DNA of 22,551 nt from an uncultured Campylobacter sp. GTDB taxonomy: Bacteria; Campylobacterota; Campylobacteria; Campylobacterales; Campylobacteraceae. The stretch covers positions 1-22,551 of the forward strand of contig NZ_CALIIS010000041.1 of assembly GCF_938017705.1 (NCBI RefSeq). Direction: 5' to 3'. A program made the position numbers and the translations under genes. Positions 7,187 to 16,049 of the stretch are shown in pieces. The notes beneath the pieces were generated by a model. That model made no database searches and was not told where the DNA came from. It saw nothing but the letters and a program-made list of their open reading frames with translations. How positions within the stretch are numbered: position 1 is the first letter of the stretch; every line of letters begins with the position of its first letter.

Positions 7187-10100
7187 TTAAAACGAAACCT
7201 CGATCTTGGCGTTTAGGCTATTTGATTTCACGTCGTTTCCGAACGCGCCGGTGTAAGATAGCCTAAGGCTCGTGTTTTTAAATATCATAGTCTTCACGCC
7301 CACGCCTGCGGTGGCGAAGTCTCTAAGCTCTTTGCCCTCTAGATCCACGTATCCTGCGTTTGCGACATTCACTCCCGCGCCCGGTCTCGTGTCGCCGAAA
7401 AATCTATTGTAGGCTAGATCGAGCTGTGCGGACGAGCTCATACCGCCTATTTTAAACGGCACGCTCGGACTGATACCCACCGTTAGGATATTCATGTTTC
7501 TAGATTTTTTATCCGTGCTCATCACGAATGGACCCACATTTTCGCTCATGCCGCCCGTTCTAGCATAGATGCGAGAGACACCCAAATACGGATTTATCTC
7601 GAAATTTTCGCCGTTAAAGCCGCCGTATGTCGCGCTAGCAAACATATTTACAAGCTTTTCATCGCTCTTGGCGCCATTGTTCACAGTGTATTGCACTATC
7701 GTGGAGCTGCCGGTTTTTTTACGTTTTATATCCGTATATACGGCGCCCAGATCAAATTTAACGGTCTCTAAGCCCACTTGCGCGTAAAGTCCCGCGTGTC
7801 TGTTCGTGTGATCAAACTCTTTGCTGCCGTCTTCTTTGGTTTTGGTTTTTCCTGTACCCAGCACGACCCCCAGTCTTAAACTCTCACTCAGCGCGCCGTC
7901 TAAGCCGACAAGCTGCGTCACGGACGTGGATTTGAAATCCCCGCTTCCCTCATCCGAGTTAAATTTCATGACGTTTCCCGCAGTGTTCGCCCAGAAGTTG
8001 ATCCCCATTTCCTCATCTATGCTTAACGCATTAAAATTTCTTTTGCGGTTTAAGACGGCGTTTCGGATCAGTACGTTATCGATCACGGCTGCATTTTGTG
8101 CGGCGAAATTTGCCTCGTTCGCGAACGTTTTTAGCGTGTCGGAGGCTTGCTGCGGCGTAGCGAAGATGAAATTTCTATATAGATCGCTCGTTTGTACTGC
8201 AGGCCTGCTTCTAAAAGCGCTCAATAGGGCGGGCTGACCGCTTGAGCTTTCTATCGCAGCGGCGATAAGTTTTTGATTTTTACCCTTTGCGAAATCCACC
8301 ATGCCCCCGCTGCCCTTTTTGAAAGTGAACTCTAGCTTGGAGTCGTTAAAATTTTTAACTAAATCAAAAAACGCGTATTCTCTTAAGATTGTCTGATCGT
8401 AGCCTCTGAAGCTGCCTTCTACCCAGTATCTCTTTGATTTTGCAGGATCTTTATATATTTTTTGCGCATCTTCGAAAAGAGGATTTTCTAGATCCACGAT
8501 GGAATTTTTTTCAAACGTAAGGTTTAAATTTGTAGCACCTGCCGAAGACATGCCGACTATGCCGGGATGTGATATGACGTATCTGCCGCCTTGCTTTATC
8601 GTCGCCGTGACGGTATCTGAAGTGGCGGTTCTGGTTTTATTTACGAATTCTTTCGGCTTTTGGAGTATGTCGGTTTTGACCTCTTGAACAGTTAGGCTAT
8701 TTTTGATATTCAGGGCGCCGCCGTTTTCTACGGTCACCTTGCTATTTAAAGACTGATTCAGAGCAGTAATTTGCCCGCCTTTTATAATCGTATCGCCGCT
8801 GTAAGTATTATCGCCAGCAAGCGTTAGCGTGCCGCCGCCTCTTTTTATCAACGTTCCTTTATAGCCTTCCGCCGCTCTATGCGCTCGCGCTTGCTCTCTG
8901 GCTAGCTCTACATTGTATTCGGCCCTCTCTTCCGTGGTCAAATTTCCGCCCTTGGCATCGAGCTGTGCTTTGCGCACCGCCCAAGCCGCCGCATCCGCAT
9001 CGTCCTCGGTCTTTCTAAATTTTATCGCCTTGTCCGAGATGTCGTTGGACCAGACGTCATCTACGTCCATATTTACGTCGAATTTCCCTAGAAACTGACC
9101 CGGTCCGAACATCGCCTTGCCGAGATCTACTATGCCCCAGCCCCATCTTTTATCGGGCACTCCAAGCTCGCTCGTCCAGCCCGAAAGCCTGCTAGTGTCG
9201 TTCTTTTTAAACGAATACTTCGTCTGTCTCGCCGTCGTTAGCAAGACGTCTCTTGCTTGCTCGTTCGTCATATAGCTATATCTAGACATTATGACGCCCA
9301 AAGCTCCCGTTACGTGAGGCGCCGCCATCGACGTGCCGCCCCAAGAAGCGTATCCTGCCTTGCCCGTTTTAACGTCCACGATAGAGGATTTTACTTTCAC
9401 CCCCGGTGCCGCTATGGTCCACCATTTCGAATGCCCCGCAGTGTTAAATCTTTGAGTATTGCTATCGGTCTGTCCCGTTACGTTTAGCCATAGCTTTTCC
9501 GCGTCGGGGCGAAAATACGGCAGCATCGCCCTTGTGTAGGATTCTTCCATGCCATCTCTATTGCCCGCGGTAAAGACTTGGATTATTCTGTATTTTTTAG
9601 CGACTTCGTATGCGGCGTCTATGAAGCTTTTTTGGCCGCCCGCTACGAATTGATAATAAGCTTTTTTGGCAGCGTTTAGATCTCTTAGATATAGATGATG
9701 TTTGGGCTCGGTAGGATTTGTCGCCGTGCCGGGACTATAATAACCTTCTGCACTGGGATAGGAGGAATTTACCCTTCTATTCGATCCCCAGCTATTATTT
9801 ATCGCCCTTACGCCCGATTTAGCAAGCTCATTATATACGGCATAGAAGTATCCGTAGTCTTGATTTGGGCCGTAGGTCATGCCGTCGTTTCCGCCCGTGT
9901 TTCCCGAGTATAATCTCGACTCCCATGCCACTCCGTGCGTGCCTCTTCCGTCGCGATTGGCCCCTATCGTACCTCCTACGTGTGTGCCGTGCGAGTCGTT
10001 TATACCAGCCGTCCAATTGCCGTTAGTTTCAAATTTTTGTCCTTTTCTAAATTCGCCCTTGTCCGTCTTGTCTTTTTCGTCGCTGCCTTTTTGTTTAAAG

Positions 10101-10447
10101 GGCGCGTTACCGAATTCTGCGTCTGGGTAACGCATGCCGTCTTTGGAGTACTCGCCTTTCGCAGTCGTCCCCGTAATCCTGCCTCCTGCGAATTCTTGAT
10201 GGCTTAGAAGCATACCCGAATCGACCACGCCGAGTTTTACATCTCTACCGGTGGCGCCTTTAGCGTAGGCTACCGATGCATTCATACTGCTTAGACCTCA
10301 GTACGCTTTATACTCGTCCGTCTCCCAGCTTTTTATATCGCCTATTTTACCGGGTTCTATATACTGTGCTTCACAGACATTTGCAAATAGCACGGCGCAA
10401 ACTGCTGCAGACAGCACATGGGCTCCTTTGAAATTTAGCTTTCTCAT
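7187..10447 (-). pseudogene. S8 subtilisin-like serine protease autotransporter, interrupted by an in-frame TGA
   Basis: The full frame from ATG 10447 (ribosome site AAAGGA) would encode 1086 residues: a signal sequence (hydrophobic VLSAAVCAVLFANVCEA), an S8 protease passenger, a linker and a C-terminal beta-barrel ending in Phe. Catalytic residues, numbered in the full frame, are Asp76 (GVVDSGM), His153 (DSHGTHVGG) and Ser373 (GGTSMAAPH), with oxyanion Asn in TAGNRDG. One autotransporter-associated repeat (GGGTLTLAGDNTYSGDT) lies near 540. The barrel occupies roughly the last 265 residues. Codon 50 is TGA (10298-10300), in EYKAY-stop-GLSSMNASVAYAKG. Relatives carry Trp there (W-GL..NA..AY..G), so this looks like TGG to TGA. 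Restarting at ATG 10285 would give a complete but unsecreted 1032-residue protein. Everything after the stop is intact, so the mutation is recent, is suppressed, or is a sequence error. Confidence 0.9.
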
Positions 10448-10491
10448 ACGATTCCTTTCTTTATGGTTTGGTTTTTATAAAAAAATTGTTT

Positions 10492-10497
10492 AATTAT
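10492..10497 (-). promoter_or_regulatory. Probable -10 box of the autotransporter gene
   Basis: TATAAT on the minus strand within GGTTATTATAATTAAAC, 45 bases upstream of the full-length ATG, in a very AT-rich stretch. No clear -35. Confidence 0.45.
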
Positions 10498-10852
10498 AAT
10501 AACCTTTAAATGAAAATTTAATTAAATATTTTAAAGATTTTATAATAATTTACTTATATTTAAACTCATATCGTAGATTCCGATTAAGTGCTAGAATATA
10601 ATGCAGAGCCGCGTTTAGGTCGGCTTAAATACGCTTTTACTTAAAACGCTCGACTAGAGGAGAGTGTCTCGTCGCAAAATCGCGTGCTCGGCAGCAATTT
10701 GGTCGTAAGCGTTTACTTCGCGATAGTATACGGCTATAGGCGTTTGCTTCACAGCAGCACGCTCGTTGCGCTATTCGCACCGCACGCCGCATGGGTTTAA
10801 ATTTCAAATCGTTCTCATTTTAGAAGCAACTTTGATAAAATTTAGCTATTTC

Positions 10853-10866
10853 TTGATTATAATCAA
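10853..10866 (+). promoter_or_regulatory. FNR-type operator upstream of hcp
   Basis: TTGATTATAATCAA is a perfect 14-base palindrome identical to the FNR consensus TTGAT-N4-ATCAA. Its centre (10859.5) lies 41.5 bases before the start point predicted from the -10 box at 10889-10894. That is the classic class II activator position, so anaerobic activation of hcp by an FNR/CRP-family regulator is inferred. Confidence 0.7.
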
Positions 10867-10888
10867 TTTTTTTGCCTAAATAAAATCT

Positions 10889-10894
10889 TAAAAT
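10889..10894 (+). promoter_or_regulatory. -10 box for hcp
   Basis: TAAAAT lies 32 bases before the hcp ATG and predicts transcription from about 10901. It has no -35 match, which fits an activator-dependent promoter with the FNR-type box in that place. Confidence 0.5.
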
Positions 10895-10926
10895 TACCAA
10901 CTAAATTTTTTTACAAAGGATTTTCT

Positions 10927-12255
10927 ATGAGCGACAATCTAGAGATGTTCTGTCATCAGTGTCAAATGAGCGCACCCGAGGGCTGCGGCGCAAAGGGCCA
11001 AAGCAAGGGCACCTGCGGTAAAACCTCGACGCTAGCGTTACTTCAAGACACTATGGTTTTCGGGCTTAAAGGGCTTAGCGCCTACCGCCACCACGCGCAC
11101 GAGCTCGGCGCCGATACTAGCGCGGTCGATACCGTTATGGCGGACACGCTGTATTTCACGCTGACGAACTCAAATTTTAACTTTGACGAGCATATCGCGC
11201 AGCTGATGGCCGTCGGAAGCGCGGGCGTGCAGATGATGGATATCTTAAGCGAGGCGCATACCGCAAAATTCGGCGTGCCGACCCCGGTTAAAGTTAGTCA
11301 AAACAAGGTCGAGGGCAAGGCGATTTTGGTTAGCGGACACAACCTGCATGCTCTTGAGGCGCTACTAAAAGCGACCGAAGGCAAGGGCATCAATATCTAC
11401 ACCCACTCCGAGATGCTTCCTGCGCACGGCTATCCGCAGCTTCGCAAGTATCCGCACCTAAAGGGCAACGTCGGCAAGGCATGGTTCGATCAGACCAAGC
11501 TTTTTAACGAATTTAAAGGCGCTATTTTGATGACCACGAACTGCATCGTGCCGCTTCGCTCGTCCTGTAGCTACGCAGACAGGCTGTTTGGCTACTCTAT
11601 CGCGGGCACGGACGGCGTCAAACATATCCAAAACGACGATTTTACGCCGCTTATCGAGTGCGCGCTTGCGTGCGGCGACGTGAGTATGGACAGCGACGAG
11701 AGCTTAGTGACGGGCGGACACTACAAGACGATTTTGAGCCTTGCGCCGCAAATTTTAGACGCGATCAAATCTGGCAAAATCCGCCGCTTTTTCGTCATCG
11801 CAGGCTGCGATGCGCCGGGCAAGGGACGCGAGTATTACCGCGAGCTAGCGCTTAGCTTGCCGAAGGACTGCGTGATTTTGACCTCTAGCTGCGGCAAATT
11901 CCGCTTCAACGACGTGGATTTCGGAACCGTACCCGGCACCGAGCTTCCGCGCTATATCGATCTAGGTCAGTGCAACGACAGCAACGGCGCGGTCAAGATC
12001 GCCTTGGCGCTTAGCGATGCTACGGGCATCGCCGTAAACGACCTGCCGGTCTCGATCGTGCTGATGTGGATGGAGCAAAAGGCGGTCATCATCCTGCTTG
12101 CGCTGTTTAGTCTGGGCGTTAAAAATATCAACGTGGGCCCTACGGTACCTGAGTTTTTCAACGACGAAATTTTGGGCTTTTTGGTGCAAAATTTCGGCCT
12201 TCGCCTAATCAGCGGCGACGCGCAGGCGGATTTGAAATACTTCCTGGGCGAATAA
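10927..12255 (+). CDS. hcp: Hydroxylamine reductase / hybrid cluster protein
   Basis: Hcp carries a hybrid Fe-S-O cluster and acts in nitric oxide and hydroxylamine detoxification under low oxygen. At 442 residues it is about 100 shorter than class I and II Hcp and matches the short class III form. The N-terminal cluster cysteines are C9, C12, C20 and C30 (C-X2-C-X7-C-X9-C). Hybrid-cluster ligands can be matched to family motifs: GHN near 137, SEMLPAH, TTNCIVPL, VIAGCDAPGKGREYYRE (persulfide Cys), LTSSCGKFRFN, LGQCNDSNGA and WMEQKAV (Glu and Lys). The ATG follows AAAGGA at six bases. A single-gene unit is likely, with an FNR-type box upstream and a perfect 15-bp stem downstream. No hcr reductase gene lies beside it, as is usual for the short class. 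Confidence 0.95.
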   Translation: MSDNLEMFCHQCQMSAPEGCGAKGQSKGTCGKTSTLALLQDTMVFGLKGLSAYRHHAHELGADTSAVDTVMADTLYFTLTNSNFNFDEHIAQLMAVGSAGVQMMDILSEAHTAKFGVPTPVKVSQNKVEGKAILVSGHNLHALEALLKATEGKGINIYTHSEMLPAHGYPQLRKYPHLKGNVGKAWFDQTKLFNEFKGAILMTTNCIVPLRSSCSYADRLFGYSIAGTDGVKHIQNDDFTPLIECALACGDVSMDSDESLVTGGHYKTILSLAPQILDAIKSGKIRRFFVIAGCDAPGKGREYYRELALSLPKDCVILTSSCGKFRFNDVDFGTVPGTELPRYIDLGQCNDSNGAVKIALALSDATGIAVNDLPVSIVLMWMEQKAVIILLALFSLGVKNINVGPTVPEFFNDEILGFLVQNFGLRLISGDAQADLKYFLGE

Positions 12256-12275
12256 ATTTTATAGCGAGGCAAATC

Positions 12276-12319
12276 GGGTAAATTTAAAATTCGGCAAAGC
12301 TTCGATTTTAAATTTACCC
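12276..12319 (+). terminator. hcp terminator hairpin
   Basis: A perfect 15-bp stem (GGGTAAATTTAAAAT at 12276-12290 with its complement at 12305-12319) and a 14-base loop lie 20 bases after the hcp stop, followed by TTTAT. The stem is AT-rich. A second smaller hairpin (GCGGAGC/GCTCCGC, 12337-12360) follows. Confidence 0.55.
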
Positions 12320-12508
12320 TTTATACGCCGCTTTTAGCGGAGCTAGCCGATCCGCTCCGCGGCTATTTTGCGCCGACGCTCATATTTAAATTTCACGACT
12401 ATGTCATCCTTCTTAATTTAAATTTTAAAATCATATAATCTCGCCAAATGATTAGAAAAATTTAATTAAGTGCTTTTTTACACATTCAAATTCCAATCGT
12501 CTTTGCTA

Positions 12509-12700
12509 TTACAATCCTTCTTTTTCTGTGTAAGTATTTATCTTATCCGTATCGCTGCCGCTCATAGTAACCGCTATAGTGTAGCCGTCTTGATGCTTGG
12601 TATCTCATAAAATTTTCCGTATCATCTCATTTTTCGCTATCAGATATTGCAATTTAGTGCCGTTAATTTTATATCCATCTTTATTTAATTCTTCAAGCAT
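12509..12700 (-). pseudogene. Small hypothetical gene with an in-frame TGA
   Basis: From ATG 12700 the minus strand reads MLEELNKDGYKINGTKLQYL then IAKNEMIRKIL, meets TGA at 12605-12607, and continues in the same frame as DTKHQDGYTIAVTMSGSDTD then KINTYTEKEGL to TAA at 12509-12511. Both halves have ordinary protein composition, and the frame does not shift, so a 63-residue protein with one nonsense codon (possibly TGG to TGA) is the simplest reading. No family is recognised. AGAGAGG lies directly before the ATG, which is too close for a good ribosome site; the true start may have been elsewhere. Confidence 0.45.
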
Positions 12701-13153
12701 CCTCTCTAATAATCGCTAAAATTTTAAATAAATATAGGATTTAAATACGGATTTTAATCTAAATTTTGAGAATACTTTATGAATGCACGGCTTGTGGAAA
12801 TAAAATTTTAAGCAGATTTTGTACGAAATTTCAAAATGCAGCTCAAGCTCGCAAGCAGATAAATTCGCTGTAGCCTTGCGTTTAGAATTCCGCGCTAGCC
12901 GACAAATTTCGCATCTTTACGTCGGTGCAAATTTTAAAATTTTATGCAGGAGATAAAATTATAAGCCCGTGCAATGCATGAATTCTAAAATTCCACATCG
13001 CCTATAGAATTCCATCCCCCACACGACACATAATTTTGAAATTTTAAAATTTCACGCCGCAGATGAAATTTAGGAATTTCCTTTTGCGGTAAAATTTCAA
13101 AGCTCTGCCACAAATCCTCTGTCCGCGCGGCGAGTTCCAAATCCGTCTAGAAC

Positions 13154-13984
13154 TTAGATTTTCCTCACCAGCTCGGGAATTATCGCTTCGAAATCGACCC
13201 CTTCGTAGTCCTTGCGCTCCTCGTCGCTCATCGTCTCTTTGATCGTGCTGACGACGAAGTCCGCAGCGACTCGAACCGCCGTTTCCAGCGACTTGCCGCG
13301 CATTATCGCGCCGAAGGCTACGGCGGCGAAAATATCGCCGGTGCCGTTAAATTTAACCGGCAGCAGCTCGTGAAAATACTCGTTCGTCCTGCCCGTGCGC
13401 GCATCGTAGCTGAAAACCCCGCACTGATCGGCGATGTAGCCGATGCCCTTTAAAATAACCTGCCTGGCGCCCAACTCTCGAAGCCTTGCAAGCAGATCCA
13501 TGATGAAATCCCTATCCGCATCCTCTCGGTACGGCACTCCTGTAATCGCGCAGGCCTCGGTGATATTGGGCGTGATTACATCGGCCTGAGCGCACAGAAG
13601 CGCCATCATACGGGCAAAATCCTCATTAAAGCCCGGATAAAACACGCCGTTATCGCCCATGCAAGGATCTACTAAAATAGTCTTGCCCGCGCCGCCGAAG
13701 CTCGCAAATAGCTCACTCATAATCTCGATCTGCGCCGCCGAGCCCAAAAAGCCCGTGTAGATGCCGTCAAATACCACTCCGCGGTCTTTCCAATGCGCCA
13801 TGATCGCGCGTATTTGAGAGCTTAGATCGCAAAAGGTGTAGCCCGAAAAGCCCGTATGCATCGATAAAACCGCCGTAGGGATCACGCTCGTGCTCATCCC
13901 CATCGCGCTAAGTATCGGCAAGGCGACGGTCAGCGAAACCTTGCCCACGCAGGATATATCTTGAACGGTAAGAACTTTTTTCAT
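13154..13984 (-). CDS. pdxY: Pyridoxal/pyridoxamine kinase (PdxK/PdxY type)
   Basis: The protein belongs to the ribokinase-fold vitamin B6 kinases that phosphorylate pyridoxal, pyridoxine or pyridoxamine in the salvage route to pyridoxal phosphate. It has 276 residues, normal for the family. Visible motifs are QDISCVGKVS at the N-terminus (substrate pocket), IYTGFLGS, VDPCMGDNG near 108-116, TPNITEA near 139-145, and the catalytic anion-hole motif FNGTGDIFAA near 214-223. The start is taken at ATG 13984, six bases after AGGA; a GTG one codon earlier is too close to that site. It is a single gene with a likely -10 TAAAAT at 14010-14015, divergent from the MenA-type gene. Sequence style is closer to Firmicutes-type pyridoxamine kinases than to E. 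coli PdxK, an impression only. Confidence 0.9.
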   Translation of the reverse strand: MKKVLTVQDISCVGKVSLTVALPILSAMGMSTSVIPTAVLSMHTGFSGYTFCDLSSQIRAIMAHWKDRGVVFDGIYTGFLGSAAQIEIMSELFASFGGAGKTILVDPCMGDNGVFYPGFNEDFARMMALLCAQADVITPNITEACAITGVPYREDADRDFIMDLLARLRELGARQVILKGIGYIADQCGVFSYDARTGRTNEYFHELLPVKFNGTGDIFAAVAFGAIMRGKSLETAVRVAADFVVSTIKETMSDEERKDYEGVDFEAIIPELVRKI

Positions 13985-14158
13985 CACAATTCCTAAAATT
14001 TTTGGCTCTATTTTACCGCTATTTATATTAAAAAGGCGAATTTAAATAAAATTTACTCTACGAATAGTCTAAATTTATGATATTTTTGGCGTTTTTCCGC
14101 TAAATTTTATCTCGGATTCGCCGTAAATTCGGCTCTAAAAATCAAAAAAAGGTAAAAA

Positions 14159-15061
14159 ATGATAACCGCAAAGGCTCTTTACGCATCAGCTCGCCTTAGA
14201 TCGCTGCCGCTTAGCGTCTCGGGCGTACTGCTCGGTAGCGGCGCGGCTTGCAGCGCGGGCGTATTTAGAGCGGATATTTTCGCACTGGCGCTGCTTACGA
14301 CGCTGCTGTTTCAGGTACTCAGCGACTACGCCAACGACTACGGCGACGCAATAAAGGGCGCCGACGACGATGGCAGGCTGGGGCCGCGCCGAGCGATCCA
14401 AACGGGGCAGATGAGCGCCGAGCAGATGAAGCGCGTCATCGTCGTTACGGCGCTGCTTTCGGCATTTTCGAGCCTCGCGCTAAGCGTTTTGGCGTTCGGC
14501 GAGCGGTTTTATCTCGTGGCTCTATTTTTGGCGCTGGGCGGTGCGTCGATATACGCCGCGATCCGCTACACCGTGGGCGTGGGCGCATACGGCTATAAAG
14601 GGCTCGGCGACGTTTTCGTGTTTTTGTTTTTTGGGCTTTTGAGCGTGCTGGGCTCGTATTTTTTATATGCCCACTCGCTAGATGCGGCGCTGCTGCTGCC
14701 TGCGTGCGCGTGCGGGATGCTAAGCACCGCCGTGCTAAATCTAAACAACATGCGCGACATCCAAAACGACGCGCTCAAGGGCAAGCGCACGATCCCCGTT
14801 CGTATCGGACTGCGCGCAGCCAAACGCTACCACTACGCGCTGATCGCGGGCGGAGCGGGCCTGATGCTATACTACTCGCTTTTACGCGGCGAGCCGGGCG
14901 TAAAACTACTCTACGTAGTTAGCTTTGCGCCGCTTAATAGGCACCTATTTTTCGTTTCGCGGGTGCAGGAGTGCCGCGATTTCGACGGACAGCTAAAGGT
15001 CGTCGCGCTCAGCACGTTTGCGATGTCGGCGCTGTTTTTCGTCGGGGAAATTTTAGGCTAA
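14159..15061 (+). CDS. menA: 1,4-dihydroxy-2-naphthoate polyprenyltransferase (MenA), UbiA family
   Basis: This integral membrane prenyltransferase attaches the polyprenyl tail to the naphthoate ring in menaquinone synthesis. It has 300 residues and about eight or nine hydrophobic segments. The first Asp-rich motif is NDYGDAIKGADD (near 59-70), followed by RLGPRRAIQTGQMS; the second is NNMRDIQNDALKGKRT (near 196-211). YTVGVGAYGYKGLGDVFVFLFFG is the stretch most characteristic of MenA rather than of other UbiA proteins. The ATG is preceded by AAAAAGG. Many Campylobacterota make menaquinone by the futalosine route and prenylate with an MqnP/UbiA-type enzyme, so a MenA-like sequence here is notable; substrate could be either naphthoate. 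It stands alone, divergent from the pyridoxal kinase gene. Confidence 0.88.
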   Translation: MITAKALYASARLRSLPLSVSGVLLGSGAACSAGVFRADIFALALLTTLLFQVLSDYANDYGDAIKGADDDGRLGPRRAIQTGQMSAEQMKRVIVVTALLSAFSSLALSVLAFGERFYLVALFLALGGASIYAAIRYTVGVGAYGYKGLGDVFVFLFFGLLSVLGSYFLYAHSLDAALLLPACACGMLSTAVLNLNNMRDIQNDALKGKRTIPVRIGLRAAKRYHYALIAGGAGLMLYYSLLRGEPGVKLLYVVSFAPLNRHLFFVSRVQECRDFDGQLKVVALSTFAMSALFFVGEILG

Positions 15062-15596
15062 ATTTAAATGCCGCGCAGATAAAATTTACGTCGGCACCGC
15101 AGCAAAGTCCTCTCGCGCAAAAGCGCTTCGTGCGAGTTCTCCTAATCTTGCAATCAACCTGCTTGTCGCACAGCAAAGCGTCTGCGGCAAGCTCGCTCAA
15201 TGAAAACGTCCATAGCATATCTCTGTTCGCCTGATGGCTACCGCAATAAAATTTAAGGGGGCAAACTCCAGGTCTCCGCGCCGTCTTGTATCGTTAAATT
15301 AAGCGAGCATACCGCTCTTAAGTCCATACAAGCCCCATCACACCACGCTTTAATTGCCGTTTTGACGGCGAGTTGCCCGCCTTTGCGTCAAATTTAAAAA
15401 CTAGAGCATTAATTCTACAAAAGGCCCGCGTGTTTGGCGCGGTGGGCTTTGTGCTTATTGCACGGCGGCAGTCCGCACCGCAAACGTTGCTTTAGCCCTA
15501 CTTTTGAGCCCTCGCGCCGCTAAAATTTTACTAAATTTTACGCACCACCTTTTTGAAACGATGCTTGCAAAACCATATCTCCCTGCGCACAGCCCT

Positions 15597-15884
15597 CTAA
15601 AACTTGAAGCAATTTTGCACGTTGCTTAGAACTTCGCAATCGCAATACCCGCTGTTTTGCTCGCAAAAGTCTAAAACCGCCGCTTCATTCGACGCGCGGC
15701 GGGCTCGCAAAAACTCCAGCGTGAGCCTATGCGTGCCGTCGCAGTCGCGATGCGCCAAGCTCTAGCCCAAGAACTCAAATAGCCCCTCAAACTCCGCCCT
15801 ATTCATAGACAGGCTCTTTTCAAATGCATCTCGCTGCCGCTACGCCGCGAGCTTTTTGAGTTCCTTTTTTCTAGATTTTTCCAC
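15597..15884 (-). pseudogene. DUF2695-family gene with two in-frame TAG codons
   Basis: Starting at GTG 15884, with AAAGGAG six bases upstream, a 96-codon frame reads MEKSRKKELKKLAA-stop, RQRDAFEKSLSMNRAEFEGL FEFLG-stop, SLAHRDCDGTHRLTLEFL, then VLDFCEQNSGYCDCEVLSNV and TAG. The pattern CDGTHRLTLEFL plus GYCDCEVLSNV is that of small DUF2695 proteins (function unknown; relatives read CDHTLRLT and GGYCDCEVLANV). The stops at 15840-15842 and 15762-15764 each replace what is usually a charged residue and are one base from AAG/CAG and GAG. Length is complete, so the gene is inactivated by point mutations only. It overlaps the preceding open frame, suggesting a former operon. Confidence 0.6.
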
Positions 15885-16029
15885 TCTTTCTCCTTTGCTG
15901 CGCCGCCTTGCCGCACGAATATCCTTTGGGCGCATTAACTTCATACCCGTCGTCCCCCGCCCCAAGCGGGATGCAAATTTCATCCAAACCGTGCGCTACC
16001 TCGTCTATACCGAAATAACGCTTATTAAT
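15871..16029 (-). pseudogene. Small ORF upstream of the DUF2695 relic, start codon absent
   Basis: The minus strand reads (ATT)NKRYFGIDEVAHGLDEI then CIPLGAGDDGYEVNAPKGY and SCGKAAQQRRKSGKI to TAG at 15871-15873, running over the GTG of the DUF2695 gene in another frame. Composition is convincingly protein-like. The only codon in a start position is ATT at 16027-16029; the frame closes just upstream, and a strong -10 box lies 14 bases further. Either a non-standard start is used or an ATG was lost. The family is not recognised. Confidence 0.4.
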
Positions 16030-16043
16030 TTTAGCAGAGCGAA

Positions 16044-16049
16044 ATTATA
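16044..16049 (-). promoter_or_regulatory. Extended -10 promoter of the decayed operon
   Basis: On the minus strand TATAAT is preceded by CTTTTGC, a textbook Campylobacter extended -10. It lies directly upstream of the two decayed ORFs, which supports their having once been an expressed unit. Confidence 0.55.

Larger units (their letters stand above)
10448..10926. other. Divergent intergenic region with an embedded GC-richer block
   Basis: The outer parts are AT-rich promoters of the autotransporter and hcp. Between about 10605 and 10800 lies a markedly GC-richer block with no gene. It is preceded by TATAAT (10597-10602) on the plus strand and contains an imperfect direct repeat (GCGTTTACTTCGCGATAG / GCGTTTGCTTCACAGCAG). 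An untranslated RNA is possible, but no terminator is evident. Confidence 0.35.
12256..13153. other. Long gap after hcp, mostly non-coding
   Basis: It contains the hcp terminator, a small broken minus-strand gene (12509-12700), and then AT-rich sequence with repeated GAATTC/AAATTTTAAAATTT-type palindromes (12929-12942, 13039-13052). Nothing gene-like is visible from about 12720 to 13150 on either strand. Confidence 0.5.

Noticed and set aside
10298..10300. Selenocysteine reading of the TGA in the autotransporter
   Set aside because: The position is Trp in the family, not a redox Cys, and no SECIS-like hairpin is obvious right after it.
15009..15218. 69-codon minus-strand open frame after the MenA-type gene
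   Set aside because: No ribosome site, half of it is antisense to the 3' end of the MenA-type gene, and the rest shows no family features.
15240..15390. Minus-strand open stretch ending ETWSLPP
   Set aside because: Only about 45 codons, no start codon, stops just upstream; could be a relic but chance is as likely.
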